Below, in pieces: positions 38,603 to 49,023 of a DNA stretch of 64,000 nucleotides. The notes beneath the pieces were generated by a model. That model did not search any database, was not told the DNA's origin, and was given only the letters and a program-made list of their open reading frames with translations. Each line of letters begins with the position of its first letter. Positions within the stretch are counted from its first letter, which is position 1. Source of the DNA: Streptomyces sp. NBC_00286 (GTDB lineage Bacteria > Actinomycetota > Actinomycetes > Streptomycetales > Streptomycetaceae); the NCBI RefSeq assembly GCF_036173125.1, contig NZ_CP108054.1, positions 6,911,001 to 6,975,000 of the forward strand. Reading direction: 5' to 3'. The translations under genes and the position numbers were made by a program.

Positions 38603-41600
38603 TCAGGCGCGGTGTCCCTGGCCCTGTCCCTGGCCTTGGACGACGCGGTGTCCCTGGCCTTGGGCGACGGCGGGGAGAGACCTTGCCCAGGTCGCCCATG
38701 CCTCGCCGGGCGGTCCGTGCTCGATGATCGCCTTTTCGAGCCGCGGCACGGCCCGTTGCCCGAGCACCGCGAGTGCTATCGCCGTGGCGACTCCGCCCCA
38801 GGCGACCGGGCCCAGGGGTGTGCAGCCGAAGAACTGGCTGGGGCCCGGCGTCTGGATCAGGGCCACGAGCGCGACGGCGGAGCCGAGGGACGTGATGCGG
38901 ACCAGCGGACTGTCGCGGCGGTCGGTGAGGGTCTGGGCGAGCTGGGTACCGACCACGCCGCACAGGGCCATCGTCGTGGAGCGGCGCGCCGTACCAGGCG
39001 TGAAGCGGCCGATGAGCCAGGCCGTGGTCGCGCCCAGGCACGTGGTCAGAGCGCGGTGCCGGATCTGGCGGATCAGCGGCGCGCCGAGGAGCGAGGTACC
39101 GAGCGGCTCGGTGCCCGGATCGGCCACGCCTGCCGCCTCCGCTGCCTCCCCCTTTGTCGTGCCTGCCGCCTCACGCGACGCCTTGCCGTCCGCCTCCCGC
39201 GACGTCGTGCCGCCGTCCTCCGCTCCCGTGGCCTTCTGTGGAGTCACCGCCACCGCCATCGCCGGGAACAGGTCCGTGAACAGGTTCACCAGCAGCATCT
39301 GGCGGGTGGAGAGAGGCGCGGCTCCCGAGAGGACCGAGCCGAGGATGCCGAACCCGACCTCCCCCGCGTTGCCGCCGATCAGGATCGCGATGGCGTCGGC
39401 GACGCCGTGCCACAGCGCACGGCCTTCGGTGACCGCCTCGATGAGGACCGTGAGGTCGTCGTCGGTGAGGACGATGTCGGCCGCGTTGCGTGCGGCCGCC
39501 GAGCCGCGGGCGCTGATGCCCACGCCGACGTCGGCGGCGCGGATGGCCGCGGCGTCGTTGGCGCCGTCGCCGACCATCCCGACCACCCGCCCCGCGTCCC
39601 GCAACGCCTCCACGACCTGGAGCTTCTGTTCGGGCGCGACGCGGGCCACCACGCTCGCGTCGCGCAACATCCGGGACCGTGCCGACCGGTCCGCGGCGGC
39701 GAGTTCGTCGCCGGTGACGACGGTGGTGTCGTCCGGCCAGCCCAGGTCGGCGGCGATCGCCCGGGCGGTCTGCGGGTGGTCGCCGGTCAGCATGACGGGT
39801 CGTACGCCCGCCTGCCGCAGACCGTGCACGAGCGCGGTGGACGTGTCGCGCGCCACGTCCGCCAGCGCGAGCAGGCCGGTGAACTCCAGCTCGTTCAGGG
39901 GCTCTTCGAGTACGTCCGTCGCCTCCTCGCCCTCCGCCAGCGGGCGTCCGGCCACCGCCAGCACCCGCAGCCCGTCGCGGGCCAGCGACTGCGCCGCGTC
40001 GGAGGCGTGGCCGGGGAGGTCGCGGCAGGCGGGCAGGACGGTCTCCGGGGCGCCCTTGACCACGAGCAGCGGTGTGCCGTCCGCGGTCCGGCCGACAGAG
40101 GCGGCGTAGCCGCGGGCGGCCTCGAACGGGCGGCCCTCGGTCTGTGTCCAGTGCGGGTCCGGGCCGGCCGCGTCCAGGACCGCCTCGTCGGTGGCGTGCG
40201 CCGGCCTGGTCGAGTCGCCGTTCAGGCGGGGGCAGGCGCGCGCCGCGTCGCGCAGCGTACGGCCGGACTTCGCCTCGTCCGGGGTGTGGGCCGTGCCGTC
40301 GGCGTCGGTGACCCGCACCAGCCGTAGCCGGTTCTCGGTCAGGGTGCCGGTCTTGTCGAAGCAGATCGTGTCCATGCGGCCCAGCGCCTCCAGCGTGCGC
40401 GGGGTGCGGACGAGGACGCCGCGGCGGCTCAGCCGTCGGGCGGCGGCGAGTTGCGCCACCGTGGCCACCAGCGGAAGGCCTTCGGGGACGGCGGCCACGG
40501 CCACCGCCACACCGCCGCTCACGGCCTGCCGTATCGGCGTGCCGCGCAGCAGCGACAGACCGGTCACCGCGGCGCCGCCCGCCAGCGTCAACGGCAGCGC
40601 CTTGCGGGTGAGTTCCTGCAGCCTGGCCTGCACGCCGCCGGCCGGCGGGGTCCGGGCGGCGAGGGAGACGGCCCGGGCGGCCTCGGTGCGGTCGCCGGTG
40701 TCCACCACGACGGCCCGGGCATGTCCGGCGACCACGGTCGTGCCCTCGAACACCATGCAGCAGCGTTCGGGCACAGGGGCTCGCGGAGTCGCGTCGGTCC
40801 GCTTGTCCGCCGGCAGCGACTCGCCGGTCAGCGCGGACTCGTCCACCTCCAGGCCGTCCTCCCACAGGAGGCGGGCGTCGGCAGGCACGACATCGTCCGC
40901 CTGGAGCTCGATCACATCGCCGGGAGCGAGCTGAGCGGCGTCGACGACATGCGTCTCGCCGAACGTGTCCTGCGCCTCGGTGGACGTTACGGGTACTTCG
41001 GCGGCCGCGCCGCGTGCTTCGGCCGCTGTGCTGCGTGCTTCGGTCGCCGTGCCGCGTGCTTCGGCGGACGTGTCGTCGTAGAGGACGCCCGCCGCCCGGT
41101 CCGTCACGCGCGCCTTCTGCTTCTGCCCCGCGAGCAGCCCGGACAGCGCCCGCTCGGCCCGCAGCCGCTGTACGCCTCCGACCAGCGCGTTCAGGTCGAG
41201 CGCGCCCACGACCAGCAGGGCGTCCACGACGGAGCCGAGGATCGCCGAGGCGGCCGAACCGACCGCCAGGACCGGGGTGAGCGGATCGTCCAGCTCGCCG
41301 CGTACGGCCCGGGCGAGCCGCAGCGACCACCGGGCCGGGGCCATTACGGGATGACGGCCGACGGTGGCGACCGCCTCACGCACCTGGTGGGTCGCCTGCT
41401 CGGCGGCACTCGTCTCGGTGTCCGGCTCGTGCTCCAGCCGGGAGAGGACGTCCGCCGGTTCCAGCGCATGCCAGGCCACCCGCGGACGCGGGTGCGGAGC
41501 CCGGGTCGCCGCAACGCCGAGGGCGGCTCGCGCCCCGGACAGCAGGGCCACCGCCGCGGCGGCGTCCACCGGCGCGTGCCGCAGGCCGGGCAGCAACGGC

Positions 41601-43300
41601 GAACGGCGTCCCCGCCCGGACTCGCCGACCGCCACCAGCAGACCCGACAGCGCCGCGCCGGACCGGGCCAGCGTCTGCGACCTGTGCCCGGTCACGCGGG
41701 CCGCCCGCACGGCGGTCAGCAGCCGCCACGTGTCGGCCAGCCCGTGCAGGGCCACGACGTCCGCTCCCCACACGACCGCGCCCTCCTGGTCCGCGAGGGC
41801 GACGGCCACGTCACCGGCGAGCAGCCCGGACAGTACGTCGCTGTCGTCGGCCGACAGCAGCCGGGCGACCGTGACGACGGTGCCCTCCCCGTCCTCGTGC
41901 CCGTCGCGCAGCCCGTGCACCACCTCGCTCAACGGCCGGTCACCGCCCACGACTTGGTCGGCAAGGCTCGTGAACTCGCTCAGCGCGGGATCCGCGGGAT
42001 CATCCACCACCACGACCCGCAGCCCGGCACGCCGGGCTGCGTCCAGTACGGTCTCGACCCATGGATCCGGCCCCGCGCCCGGCCTGCGCAGCGCGCTCGG
42101 ATGCAGGACGACCGTGTCGGCCATCTCCAGTTGCCGCAGCCGCTCCGGGTCGCGCACCAGCACGCCCGTGCGGGACAGCGCGCCGCTCAGCACGGCGTGG
42201 AAGGCGGCGGGCCCGTAACGCGCGGCCTTGGGCGAGCCGGCGAGGACCGCTTCCGCTGCCTCCGCACCGTCGTGCTTGACGAGCAGCGTCGCCGCGGCGC
42301 CCGCCACGCTGCCTGCGGAGGCATGGGCGGCATACTCCTGCGCCGGCGAAGTCCGCAACGGCGGGCGTGGGAAGTGGTCCGCCGCCGCACTGATCCGCTC
42401 CGGCGCGCACACCTGGTCGTGCACCGAGTCGAAGGCGGCCAGACGCGCCACCGTCTCCGCCAACTGGCAGGCGCGCAGCACCCCGTCGAGCAGCAGCGAC
42501 GTCGGCGACTGACCCGCGCCGTGCGCGGCCGCGTTCGCCGCAGCCAGCACCAGGTCCATCCGCGAGCGGCCGAGCCGGGCCCGCAGCAGGCCACGGAAGC
42601 GCGGGTTCTCGCGCAGCAGCGTCACCACCGCGGTCACCAGCCGCGGTGAGGGCGGCAGACGCAGGGCACTCGCGACCAGAGCGGCTCCGGTGCCCACGGC
42701 GTCGATGGCGATCGCCGCCGCTGCGGCTCGTACTCCGGCCGGGTCGCCCGGATGCGCGAACTCCTCCACCGACGCATCCGACGGCGAGAGTCCGTGCCGG
42801 GCCGCCAGAGCGGTCGCCTTCTCCACCACCCGGTCGGTGAGCGCGTCCTCGGTGGCCGTCACCACCAACCGCGCCAGCCCGCCGTCCCAGTACGCGAACG
42901 CCACATCCGGGTGCTCCGCCAGCGCGGCGGCCACCCGTCGCGCCCGGTGCTCCGTCCCGTCCTCCCGCCGCACCCCTTCCGGCCGTTCCGGCCGTTCCGG
43001 CCCTTCCGCCAGTTCCGCCAGTTCCGGCCCTTCCGGCCCTTCCGGTGCGGACGGCCGCAACGCGAGATGCGCCCGCGTACCGGACCGCCAGTGCGGCGAA
43101 CTACCGGGCAGCGCGTTACGGGCGACCCGCCCGACCCGCACCGCGGAGTCCACGCTCCGCACCCCGGCCCGCGCCGTCCCCGCCACCGCCGCCGCGGCCA
43201 CACCCACCGCGGGCGCGACCGCCCGCGCGAGCAGCCGCGGCCCCGCCAGCGATAGACCGCCGGCCGAAGGAGACGTCGTCAACAGCAGTCCCAGACCCAT
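38603..43300 (-). CDS. Giant CtpI-like P-type ATPase
   Basis: A 1,565-residue cation-transporting ATPase of the large mycobacterial CtpI type, about twice the length of standard P-type pumps. The first 600 residues are a poorly characterised region with Ala-rich helices and a segment resembling a duplicated, inactive P-domain (ADTVVLHPSALRRPGAG and LSADDSDVLSGLLAGDVAVAL). The canonical pump follows: the A-domain TGES, the phosphorylation motif CFDKTGTLTEN with Asp at about residue 982, the KGAPE nucleotide motif, MLTGDHPQTARA and VGDGANDAAAIRAADVG. The transported ion cannot be read from the sequence. It carries two low-complexity repeat tracts, described separately. Confidence 0.9.
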   Translation of the reverse strand: MGLGLLLTTSPSAGGLSLAGPRLLARAVAPAVGVAAAAVAGTARAGVRSVDSAVRVGRVARNALPGSSPHWRSGTRAHLALRPSAPEGPEGPELAELAEGPERPERPEGVRREDGTEHRARRVAAALAEHPDVAFAYWDGGLARLVVTATEDALTDRVVEKATALAARHGLSPSDASVEEFAHPGDPAGVRAAAAAIAIDAVGTGAALVASALRLPPSPRLVTAVVTLLRENPRFRGLLRARLGRSRMDLVLAAANAAAHGAGQSPTSLLLDGVLRACQLAETVARLAAFDSVHDQVCAPERISAAADHFPRPPLRTSPAQEYAAHASAGSVAGAAATLLVKHDGAEAAEAVLAGSPKAARYGPAAFHAVLSGALSRTGVLVRDPERLRQLEMADTVVLHPSALRRPGAGPDPWVETVLDAARRAGLRVVVVDDPADPALSEFTSLADQVVGGDRPLSEVVHGLRDGHEDGEGTVVTVARLLSADDSDVLSGLLAGDVAVALADQEGAVVWGADVVALHGLADTWRLLTAVRAARVTGHRSQTLARSGAALSGLLVAVGESGRGRRSPLLPGLRHAPVDAAAAVALLSGARAALGVAATRAPHPRPRVAWHALEPADVLSRLEHEPDTETSAAEQATHQVREAVATVGRHPVMAPARWSLRLARAVRGELDDPLTPVLAVGSAASAILGSVVDALLVVGALDLNALVGGVQRLRAERALSGLLAGQKQKARVTDRAAGVLYDDTSAEARGTATEARSTAAEARGAAAEVPVTSTEAQDTFGETHVVDAAQLAPGDVIELQADDVVPADARLLWEDGLEVDESALTGESLPADKRTDATPRAPVPERCCMVFEGTTVVAGHARAVVVDTGDRTEAARAVSLAARTPPAGGVQARLQELTRKALPLTLAGGAAVTGLSLLRGTPIRQAVSGGVAVAVAAVPEGLPLVATVAQLAAARRLSRRGVLVRTPRTLEALGRMDTICFDKTGTLTENRLRLVRVTDADGTAHTPDEAKSGRTLRDAARACPRLNGDSTRPAHATDEAVLDAAGPDPHWTQTEGRPFEAARGYAASVGRTADGTPLLVVKGAPETVLPACRDLPGHASDAAQSLARDGLRVLAVAGRPLAEGEEATDVLEEPLNELEFTGLLALADVARDTSTALVHGLRQAGVRPVMLTGDHPQTARAIAADLGWPDDTTVVTGDELAAADRSARSRMLRDASVVARVAPEQKLQVVEALRDAGRVVGMVGDGANDAAAIRAADVGVGISARGSAAARNAADIVLTDDDLTVLIEAVTEGRALWHGVADAIAILIGGNAGEVGFGILGSVLSGAAPLSTRQMLLVNLFTDLFPAMAVAVTPQKATGAEDGGTTSREADGKASREAAGTTKGEAAEAAGVADPGTEPLGTSLLGAPLIRQIRHRALTTCLGATTAWLIGRFTPGTARRSTTMALCGVVGTQLAQTLTDRRDSPLVRITSLGSAVALVALIQTPGPSQFFGCTPLGPVAWGGVATAIALAVLGQRAVPRLEKAIIEHGPPGEAWATWARSLPAVAQGQGHRVVQGQGQGQGHRA
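40964..41068 (-). repeat. Five heptapeptide (21-bp) repeats in the P-type ATPase
   Basis: The translation reads SAEARGT, ATEARST, AAEARGA, AAEVPVT, STEAQDT, five consecutive heptads just before the A-domain strand (FGETHVVDAAQLAPGDVIEL). The DNA units are most alike in the first three copies. The frame is kept. Confidence 0.8.
42976..43044 (-). repeat. 9-bp repeat tract (Pro-Glu-Gly/Arg) in the P-type ATPase
   Basis: TTCCGGCCG/TTCCGGCCC/TTCCGCCAG units encode a run of PEG, LAE and PER tripeptides in the N-terminal region between conserved stretches. Confidence 0.75.
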
Positions 43301-43407
43301 CGCACGGCTCCACCTCTCGTGACGGCGCCTCCCGTAACAGCGCCTTACTGCGCCGTCCGAGTGCCCGCAACACGAGTGGTCATCCAGGCGAGGTCTTCAG
43401 GAGATCT

Positions 43408-43767
43408 TCAGGACCGGTCCAGCCGAAGCCGCTCGGCGCGCGGCAGACCGGCCACCACCAGGTCGTACGAGTCCTCGATCAGCTCCCGTACAAGCCGGTC
43501 CGGCAGCTTCCCGTCCACCGTGACGGTGTTCCAGTGCCGCTTGTTCATGTGCCAGCCGGGGATGATCAGCCCGGGGTACTCGTCCCGCAGCCGCACCGCG
43601 TCCTCCGGGTCGCACTTGAGGTTCACGGTGAGAGGGCTGGAGTCCAGGTGCGTCAGCGCGAAGAGCTTGCCCAGCACCTTGAAGACGGAAATCTCCGGGC
43701 TGAACGGGAAGTCCTCCACCGCCGCGTTGAAGGACAGGCAGAACGCGCGCAGTTCCTGCGGGGTCAC
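43408..43767 (-). CDS. MmcQ/YjbR family DNA-binding-like protein
   Basis: A 119-residue protein of the YjbR fold (a CyaY-like double-wing). Hallmarks are LRAFCLSFNAAVEDFPFSPEISVFKV, a FALTHLDSSPLTVNLKCDPEDA core and IIPGWHMNKRHWNTV near the end. Homologues are listed as DNA-binding, but biochemical evidence is thin. Its ATG overlaps the stop of the CorC-like gene by 4 bp, so the two are translationally coupled. Confidence 0.88.
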   Translation of the reverse strand: MTPQELRAFCLSFNAAVEDFPFSPEISVFKVLGKLFALTHLDSSPLTVNLKCDPEDAVRLRDEYPGLIIPGWHMNKRHWNTVTVDGKLPDRLVRELIEDSYDLVVAGLPRAERLRLDRS

Positions 43768-45071
43768 TCCGGCTTCTTCTCCTCCTCCGGCGGATCCGCC
43801 GGACCCATCGGCTCCACCAGCACGGTCACGATCTTGTTCCGCCGGCCCGCCGCGGTCTCCGCCGTGAGCCGCAGCTCGCGCTCGTCCGGCAGCGCCACCA
43901 CCGACGAAGCACCCGCGATCGGCACCCGCCCCAGCGCCTTGGCCAGCAGCCCGCCCACCGTCTCCACATCCTCGTCGTCGTACGCCTCGAAGCCGTACAG
44001 CTCCCCGAGGTCGCCGATGTCCAGGCGGGCCGTCACGCGGTAGCGGTCGTCGCCGAGGTCCTCGACGGGCGGCAGTTCACGGTCGTACTCGTCCGTGATC
44101 TCGCCGACGATCTCCTCCAGGATGTCCTCGATGGTGACGATGCCGGCCGTGCCGCCGTACTCGTCGATGACGACCGCGACGTGATTGCGGTGCTGCTGCA
44201 TCTCACGCAGCAGATCACCCGCGTTCTTCGTGTCCGGTACGAAAGCCGCGGGCCGCATCGCCGTCGACACCAGCTCGCTCTCCGCGTCCCGGTTGATGTG
44301 CGTCTTACGGGCCAGGTCCTTCAGATACACGATCCCCACGATGTCGTCGTCGCTCTCCCCGGTGACGGGAATCCGCGAGAAACCCGACCGCAGCGCCAGG
44401 GTCAGCGCCTGCCGGATCGTCTTGTAGCGCTCGATGACGATCAGGTCCGTACGTGGCACCATCACCTCGCGTACCAGCGTGTCGCCCAACTCGAAAACCG
44501 AGTGCACCATCCGGCGCTCCTCGTCCTCGATCAGCGACTCCTTCTCGGCGAGGTCCACCAACGCCCGCAACTCGGCCTCGGAGGCGAACGGACCGCGGCG
44601 GAAGCCCTTGCCGGGAGTCAGCGCGTTGCCGATGAGGATCAGCAGGGGCGGGATCGGCCCCATGATGCGGGCGAGGGGCAGCAGGACGTACGCCGCCGCC
44701 GTCGCCGTGTTCAGCGGATGCTGGCGGCCGATCGTGCGCGGCGAGACACCCACCGCGACATACGAGACGAGAACCATCACCCCGATCGCGATCGACAGCG
44801 CCTCCCACGTCTCGTCGAACTCCATCAGGCAGGCGTACGTGACGAGCGTGGCGGACGCCATCTCACAGGCGACCCGCACCAGCAGCGCGACATTCAGATA
44901 ACGGGTCGGGTCCGCGGCGACCTGGGCCAGCTTGGCGCTGCCGCGGCGACCGGAGCGTACGGCCTCCTCCGCGCGAAAGCTGGAGACGCGCGCCAGGCCC
45001 GCCTCCGCGCAGGCGGCGAGCCAGGCCACGACGACCAGCGCTATCGCGCCGAGAACGATCTGAGGGTTCAT
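43764..45071 (-). CDS. CNNM/CorC-family membrane protein with CBS domains
   Basis: A 435-residue protein of the CNNM transporter family (Mg2+/Co2+ efflux or homeostasis; older label hemolysin). It has an N-terminal DUF21 membrane domain with several hydrophobic segments ([33 protein letters not shown]), then paired CBS domains ([47 protein letters not shown]), and a C-terminal CorC/HlyC FAD-like domain. It overlaps the ybeY stop by 4 bp and the yjbR start by 4 bp. Confidence 0.93.
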   Translation of the reverse strand: MNPQIVLGAIALVVVAWLAACAEAGLARVSSFRAEEAVRSGRRGSAKLAQVAADPTRYLNVALLVRVACEMASATLVTYACLMEFDETWEALSIAIGVMVLVSYVAVGVSPRTIGRQHPLNTATAAAYVLLPLARIMGPIPPLLILIGNALTPGKGFRRGPFASEAELRALVDLAEKESLIEDEERRMVHSVFELGDTLVREVMVPRTDLIVIERYKTIRQALTLALRSGFSRIPVTGESDDDIVGIVYLKDLARKTHINRDAESELVSTAMRPAAFVPDTKNAGDLLREMQQHRNHVAVVIDEYGGTAGIVTIEDILEEIVGEITDEYDRELPPVEDLGDDRYRVTARLDIGDLGELYGFEAYDDEDVETVGGLLAKALGRVPIAGASSVVALPDERELRLTAETAAGRRNKIVTVLVEPMGPADPPEEEKKPE

Positions 45072-45565
45072 GACACGGTCGGGGCCGGGGAGGGACCGGT
45101 CAGGCCCTTCTCCGTACGCCAGCCGTCCACGATGGCGGCCTGCAGACCGAACATCTCGGTCTTCTCGTTCGGCTGCTCATGGTCGTAGCCGAGCAGATGC
45201 AGCACCCCGTGAACCGTGAGCAGCTGAAGCTCCTCGTCCATGGAGTGCTGCGTCGCCGCCTCCTTGCCCTGCCGCTCGGCGACTTCCGGGCACAGCACGA
45301 TGTCACCGAGCAGCCCCTGCGGCGGCTCATCGTCGTCCTTCGACGGCGGACGCAACTCGTCCATCGGGAACGACATCACATCCGTCGGTCCCGGCAGCTC
45401 CATCCACTGGATATGGAGCTGCTCCATGGCATCGGCGTCCACGACGATCACCGAGAGCTCGGAGAGCGGGTGGATACGCATCCGCGCGAGCGCGTAACGG
45501 GCGATGTCGAGGATCGCCTGCTCGTCGACCTCGGTTCCGGACTCGTTGTTGACGTCGATCGACAT
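45068..45565 (-). CDS. ybeY: Endoribonuclease YbeY
   Basis: A single-strand RNase needed for 16S rRNA 3' maturation and ribosome quality control. The 165 residues start [16 protein letters not shown] and contain [16 protein letters not shown] and the zinc motif [17 protein letters not shown]. The first 230 bp of the longer open frame (to 45799) belong to the phoH coding region in another frame and are rejected. The gene lies 13 bp after phoH and overlaps the CorC-like gene. Confidence 0.96.
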   Translation of the reverse strand: MSIDVNNESGTEVDEQAILDIARYALARMRIHPLSELSVIVVDADAMEQLHIQWMELPGPTDVMSFPMDELRPPSKDDDEPPQGLLGDIVLCPEVAERQGKEAATQHSMDEELQLLTVHGVLHLLGYDHEQPNEKTEMFGLQAAIVDGWRTEKGLTGPSPAPTVS

Positions 45566-45578
45566 GATCGGGCTTGGT

Positions 45579-46631
45579 CTACTTCCGTTTGTTACGGCCC
45601 TTGTGGGAGCCGTTCTGCGTGCCGTTCTCGCTGTCGTACTTCTCGTACGCGTCGACGATACGGCCGACCAGCTTGTGCCGTACGACATCCTGCGACGACA
45701 GCCGCGAGAAGTGGACGTCCTGGACACCATCCAGGATCTCCTGGACCTGCCGCAGCCCGGACTTCGTGCCCTCCGGGAGGTCGACCTGGGTGACGTCACC
45801 CGTGACCACGATCTTCGAGTCGAACCCGAGCCGGGTGAGGAACATCTTCATCTGCTCGGCGCTCGTGTTCTGAGCCTCGTCCAGGATGATGAAAGCATCA
45901 TTAAGGGTTCTACCCCTCATGTATGCCAGGGGCGCGACCTCTATCGTCCCCGCCGCCATCAGTCGCGGAATCGAGTCCGGGTCGAGCATGTCGTGCAGCG
46001 CGTCGTACAGCGGGCGCAGGTACGGGTCGATCTTCTCGTACAGCGTGCCGGGCAGGAAGCCCAGGCGTTCGCCGGCCTCTACCGCGGGGCGGGTCAGGAT
46101 GATGCGGTTGACCTGCTTGGACTGGAGGGCCTGGACTGCCTTGGCCATGGCGAGGTAGGTCTTGCCGGTGCCCGCCGGGCCGATGCCGAAGACGATGGTG
46201 TGCTTGTCGATGGCGTCGACGTACCGCTTCTGGTTGAGGGTCTTGGGGCGGATCGTGCGGCCTCGGGAGGACAGGATGTTCTGGGTGAGGACCTCGGCCG
46301 GGGTCTCCTCCGGGCCGTTCCCGTCTTCACTGGCCCTCAGCATGGCGATCGAGCGTTCCACCGCGTCCTCCGTCATCGGCTGTCCGGTGCGGAGCACCAG
46401 CATCATCTCGTCGAACAGGCGCTGGACGAGGGCCACCTCGCGGGCGTCGCCGACCGCGCTGATCTCGTTGCCCCGGACGTGGATGTCGGCCTCCGGGAAG
46501 GCCTTCTCGATCACGCGCAGGAGGGCGTCTCCGGAGCCCAGCACGGTCACCATGGGGTGCTTGGGCGGAACGGTGAACTGCGCTTTCGCGTTTCCCTGAA
46601 CAGGGCCTTGCGCTGTGGGTGTCTCAGTCAT
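45579..46631 (-). CDS. PhoH-like ATPase
   Basis: A 350-residue P-loop ATPase of the PhoH/YbeZ family, usually linked to YbeY and RNA metabolism. Walker A is [18 protein letters not shown], Walker B is [22 protein letters not shown], and the C-terminal tail is the basic GRNKRK. The ATG at 46631 gives [16 protein letters not shown], as in relatives. A cluster of A/T-rich rare codons interrupts otherwise G/C-biased usage at 45886-45925 (see the findings). It heads the phoH-ybeY-corC-yjbR operon. Confidence 0.94.
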   Translation of the reverse strand: MTETPTAQGPVQGNAKAQFTVPPKHPMVTVLGSGDALLRVIEKAFPEADIHVRGNEISAVGDAREVALVQRLFDEMMLVLRTGQPMTEDAVERSIAMLRASEDGNGPEETPAEVLTQNILSSRGRTIRPKTLNQKRYVDAIDKHTIVFGIGPAGTGKTYLAMAKAVQALQSKQVNRIILTRPAVEAGERLGFLPGTLYEKIDPYLRPLYDALHDMLDPDSIPRLMAAGTIEVAPLAYMRGRTLNDAFIILDEAQNTSAEQMKMFLTRLGFDSKIVVTGDVTQVDLPEGTKSGLRQVQEILDGVQDVHFSRLSSQDVVRHKLVGRIVDAYEKYDSENGTQNGSHKGRNKRK

Positions 46632-46717
46632 GGGCCGGCTCGTAGGCCTTGCTCGTCCTCCTCGACAGGGTCCGCAGCCAGATGACTGCCTTTGCACTGC
46701 CCAGGGTACGTCGGAGC

Positions 46718-46746
46718 ACTGACAACGCCGTAGGCGTTTTCAGTGG
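46718..46746 (-). terminator. Hairpin between era and phoH
   Basis: CACTGACAACGCC pairs with GGCGTTTTCAGTG with one mismatch around a three-base loop, about 55 bp after the era stop. It is a probable era terminator or attenuating hairpin ahead of phoH. Confidence 0.6.
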
Positions 46747-46799
46747 CCGTTACCGGAGGGGTATGGGATGGAGGAACGAGGGGGTTCGGAGCCGCGCCC

Positions 46800-48213
<1,414 letters not shown>

Positions 48214-48227
48214 GCCGTCGCGCCGGC

Positions 48228-48263
48228 TGATCGGTGCCGTCTGCGCGCCGACGGCACCGATCA
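48228..48263. terminator. Strong bidirectional terminator
   Basis: TGATCGGTGCCGTC and GACGGCACCGATCA are perfectly complementary (14 pairs) around an eight-base loop in the 100-bp gap between the convergent P-II and secreted-protein genes. Confidence 0.85.
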
Positions 48264-48313
48264 CCACGTACGGAGTTGTACGGGGGTTACGACGCTTGCA
48301 GTGGAGCTACGGC

Positions 48314-48790
48314 CTACTCGAACACGAACGGGCCCGGTGACTGCGGTGCCTGGGCGGTGCACGTGATGTTGATCCCGATGACCGTCAGGTTCAGGGAGCC
48401 GCCGAACGTCTCAAGGCTGTCCCCGGCGGCGACCGTGCCGGTCAAGGGCCCGACGGTGACCCCCTCACCGGCGGCTATCGCGGGGTTCTCGGTGCCGGAG
48501 AACGTGGTGGTGCCGCCGCTCGCCTTCACCATGGTGAGCGAGGCCTGGATGGAGTCCTCGCCGAGGGCGATCGGCGAGGTGATGTCGGTGGAGCTGACGG
48601 TGATGGTGGCGGAGGTGCCGTCCTGCGTGGCGGTGAGGGTGGCCTCGCCGCCGCCGAGGAGGCTGCATTCCGCGTTGATGGTCGCCGACTGCGGGACCAC
48701 CGCGGCGGCGCTGGGGGCCAGGACGAAGCCGGTCATTGCGAGGGTGCCGGCCGCGACGGCCGCTCCGATTCCGATCCGCTTGCGTCTCAT
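48314..48790 (-). CDS. Small secreted protein of unknown function
   Basis: A 158-residue protein with a clear Sec signal peptide (MRRKRIGIGAAVAAGTLAMT, then GFVLAPSAAA as the likely cleavage region). The mature chain is Thr/Gly/Ala/Ser-rich beta-sequence with two Cys that could pair (INAECSLLGG and INITCTAQ). It may be an extracellular beta-sandwich. AAGGAAAGGGAATTC precedes the ATG (48790). A palindrome with a -35-like TTGACG lies upstream. Role unknown. Confidence 0.78.
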   Translation of the reverse strand: MRRKRIGIGAAVAAGTLAMTGFVLAPSAAAVVPQSATINAECSLLGGGEATLTATQDGTSATITVSSTDITSPIALGEDSIQASLTMVKASGGTTTFSGTENPAIAAGEGVTVGPLTGTVAAGDSLETFGGSLNLTVIGINITCTAQAPQSPGPFVFE

Positions 48791-48883
48791 GAATTCCCTT
48801 TCCTTGGTGGGGAGTTGCCATGTGGGAACGGTTGACGGACCGCCCACGGGTGGGGGCGCGAAAGTGCTGCGCAGGGTTAGATC

Positions 48884-48896
48884 TGACGGCCCGTCA
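48884..48896. promoter_or_regulatory. Palindromic site upstream of the secreted-protein gene
   Basis: TGACGG-C-CCGTCA is a 13-bp inverted repeat about 95 bp from the ATG of the minus-strand gene; read on that strand its edge supplies TTGACGG. It could be an operator or promoter element. Confidence 0.35.
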
Positions 48897-49023
48897 AAAG
48901 AGAGAGTCGAGGTCTATTGAGGCCTGAGTGGCGCCTGTTGGCAAGAGATGCGGAAGTGATTCTTCTAATGGTTGGAGGAAGTGGCCGAAGGCGGCTGACG
49001 GTTGCCCGAAAACCGGCTCCGTC

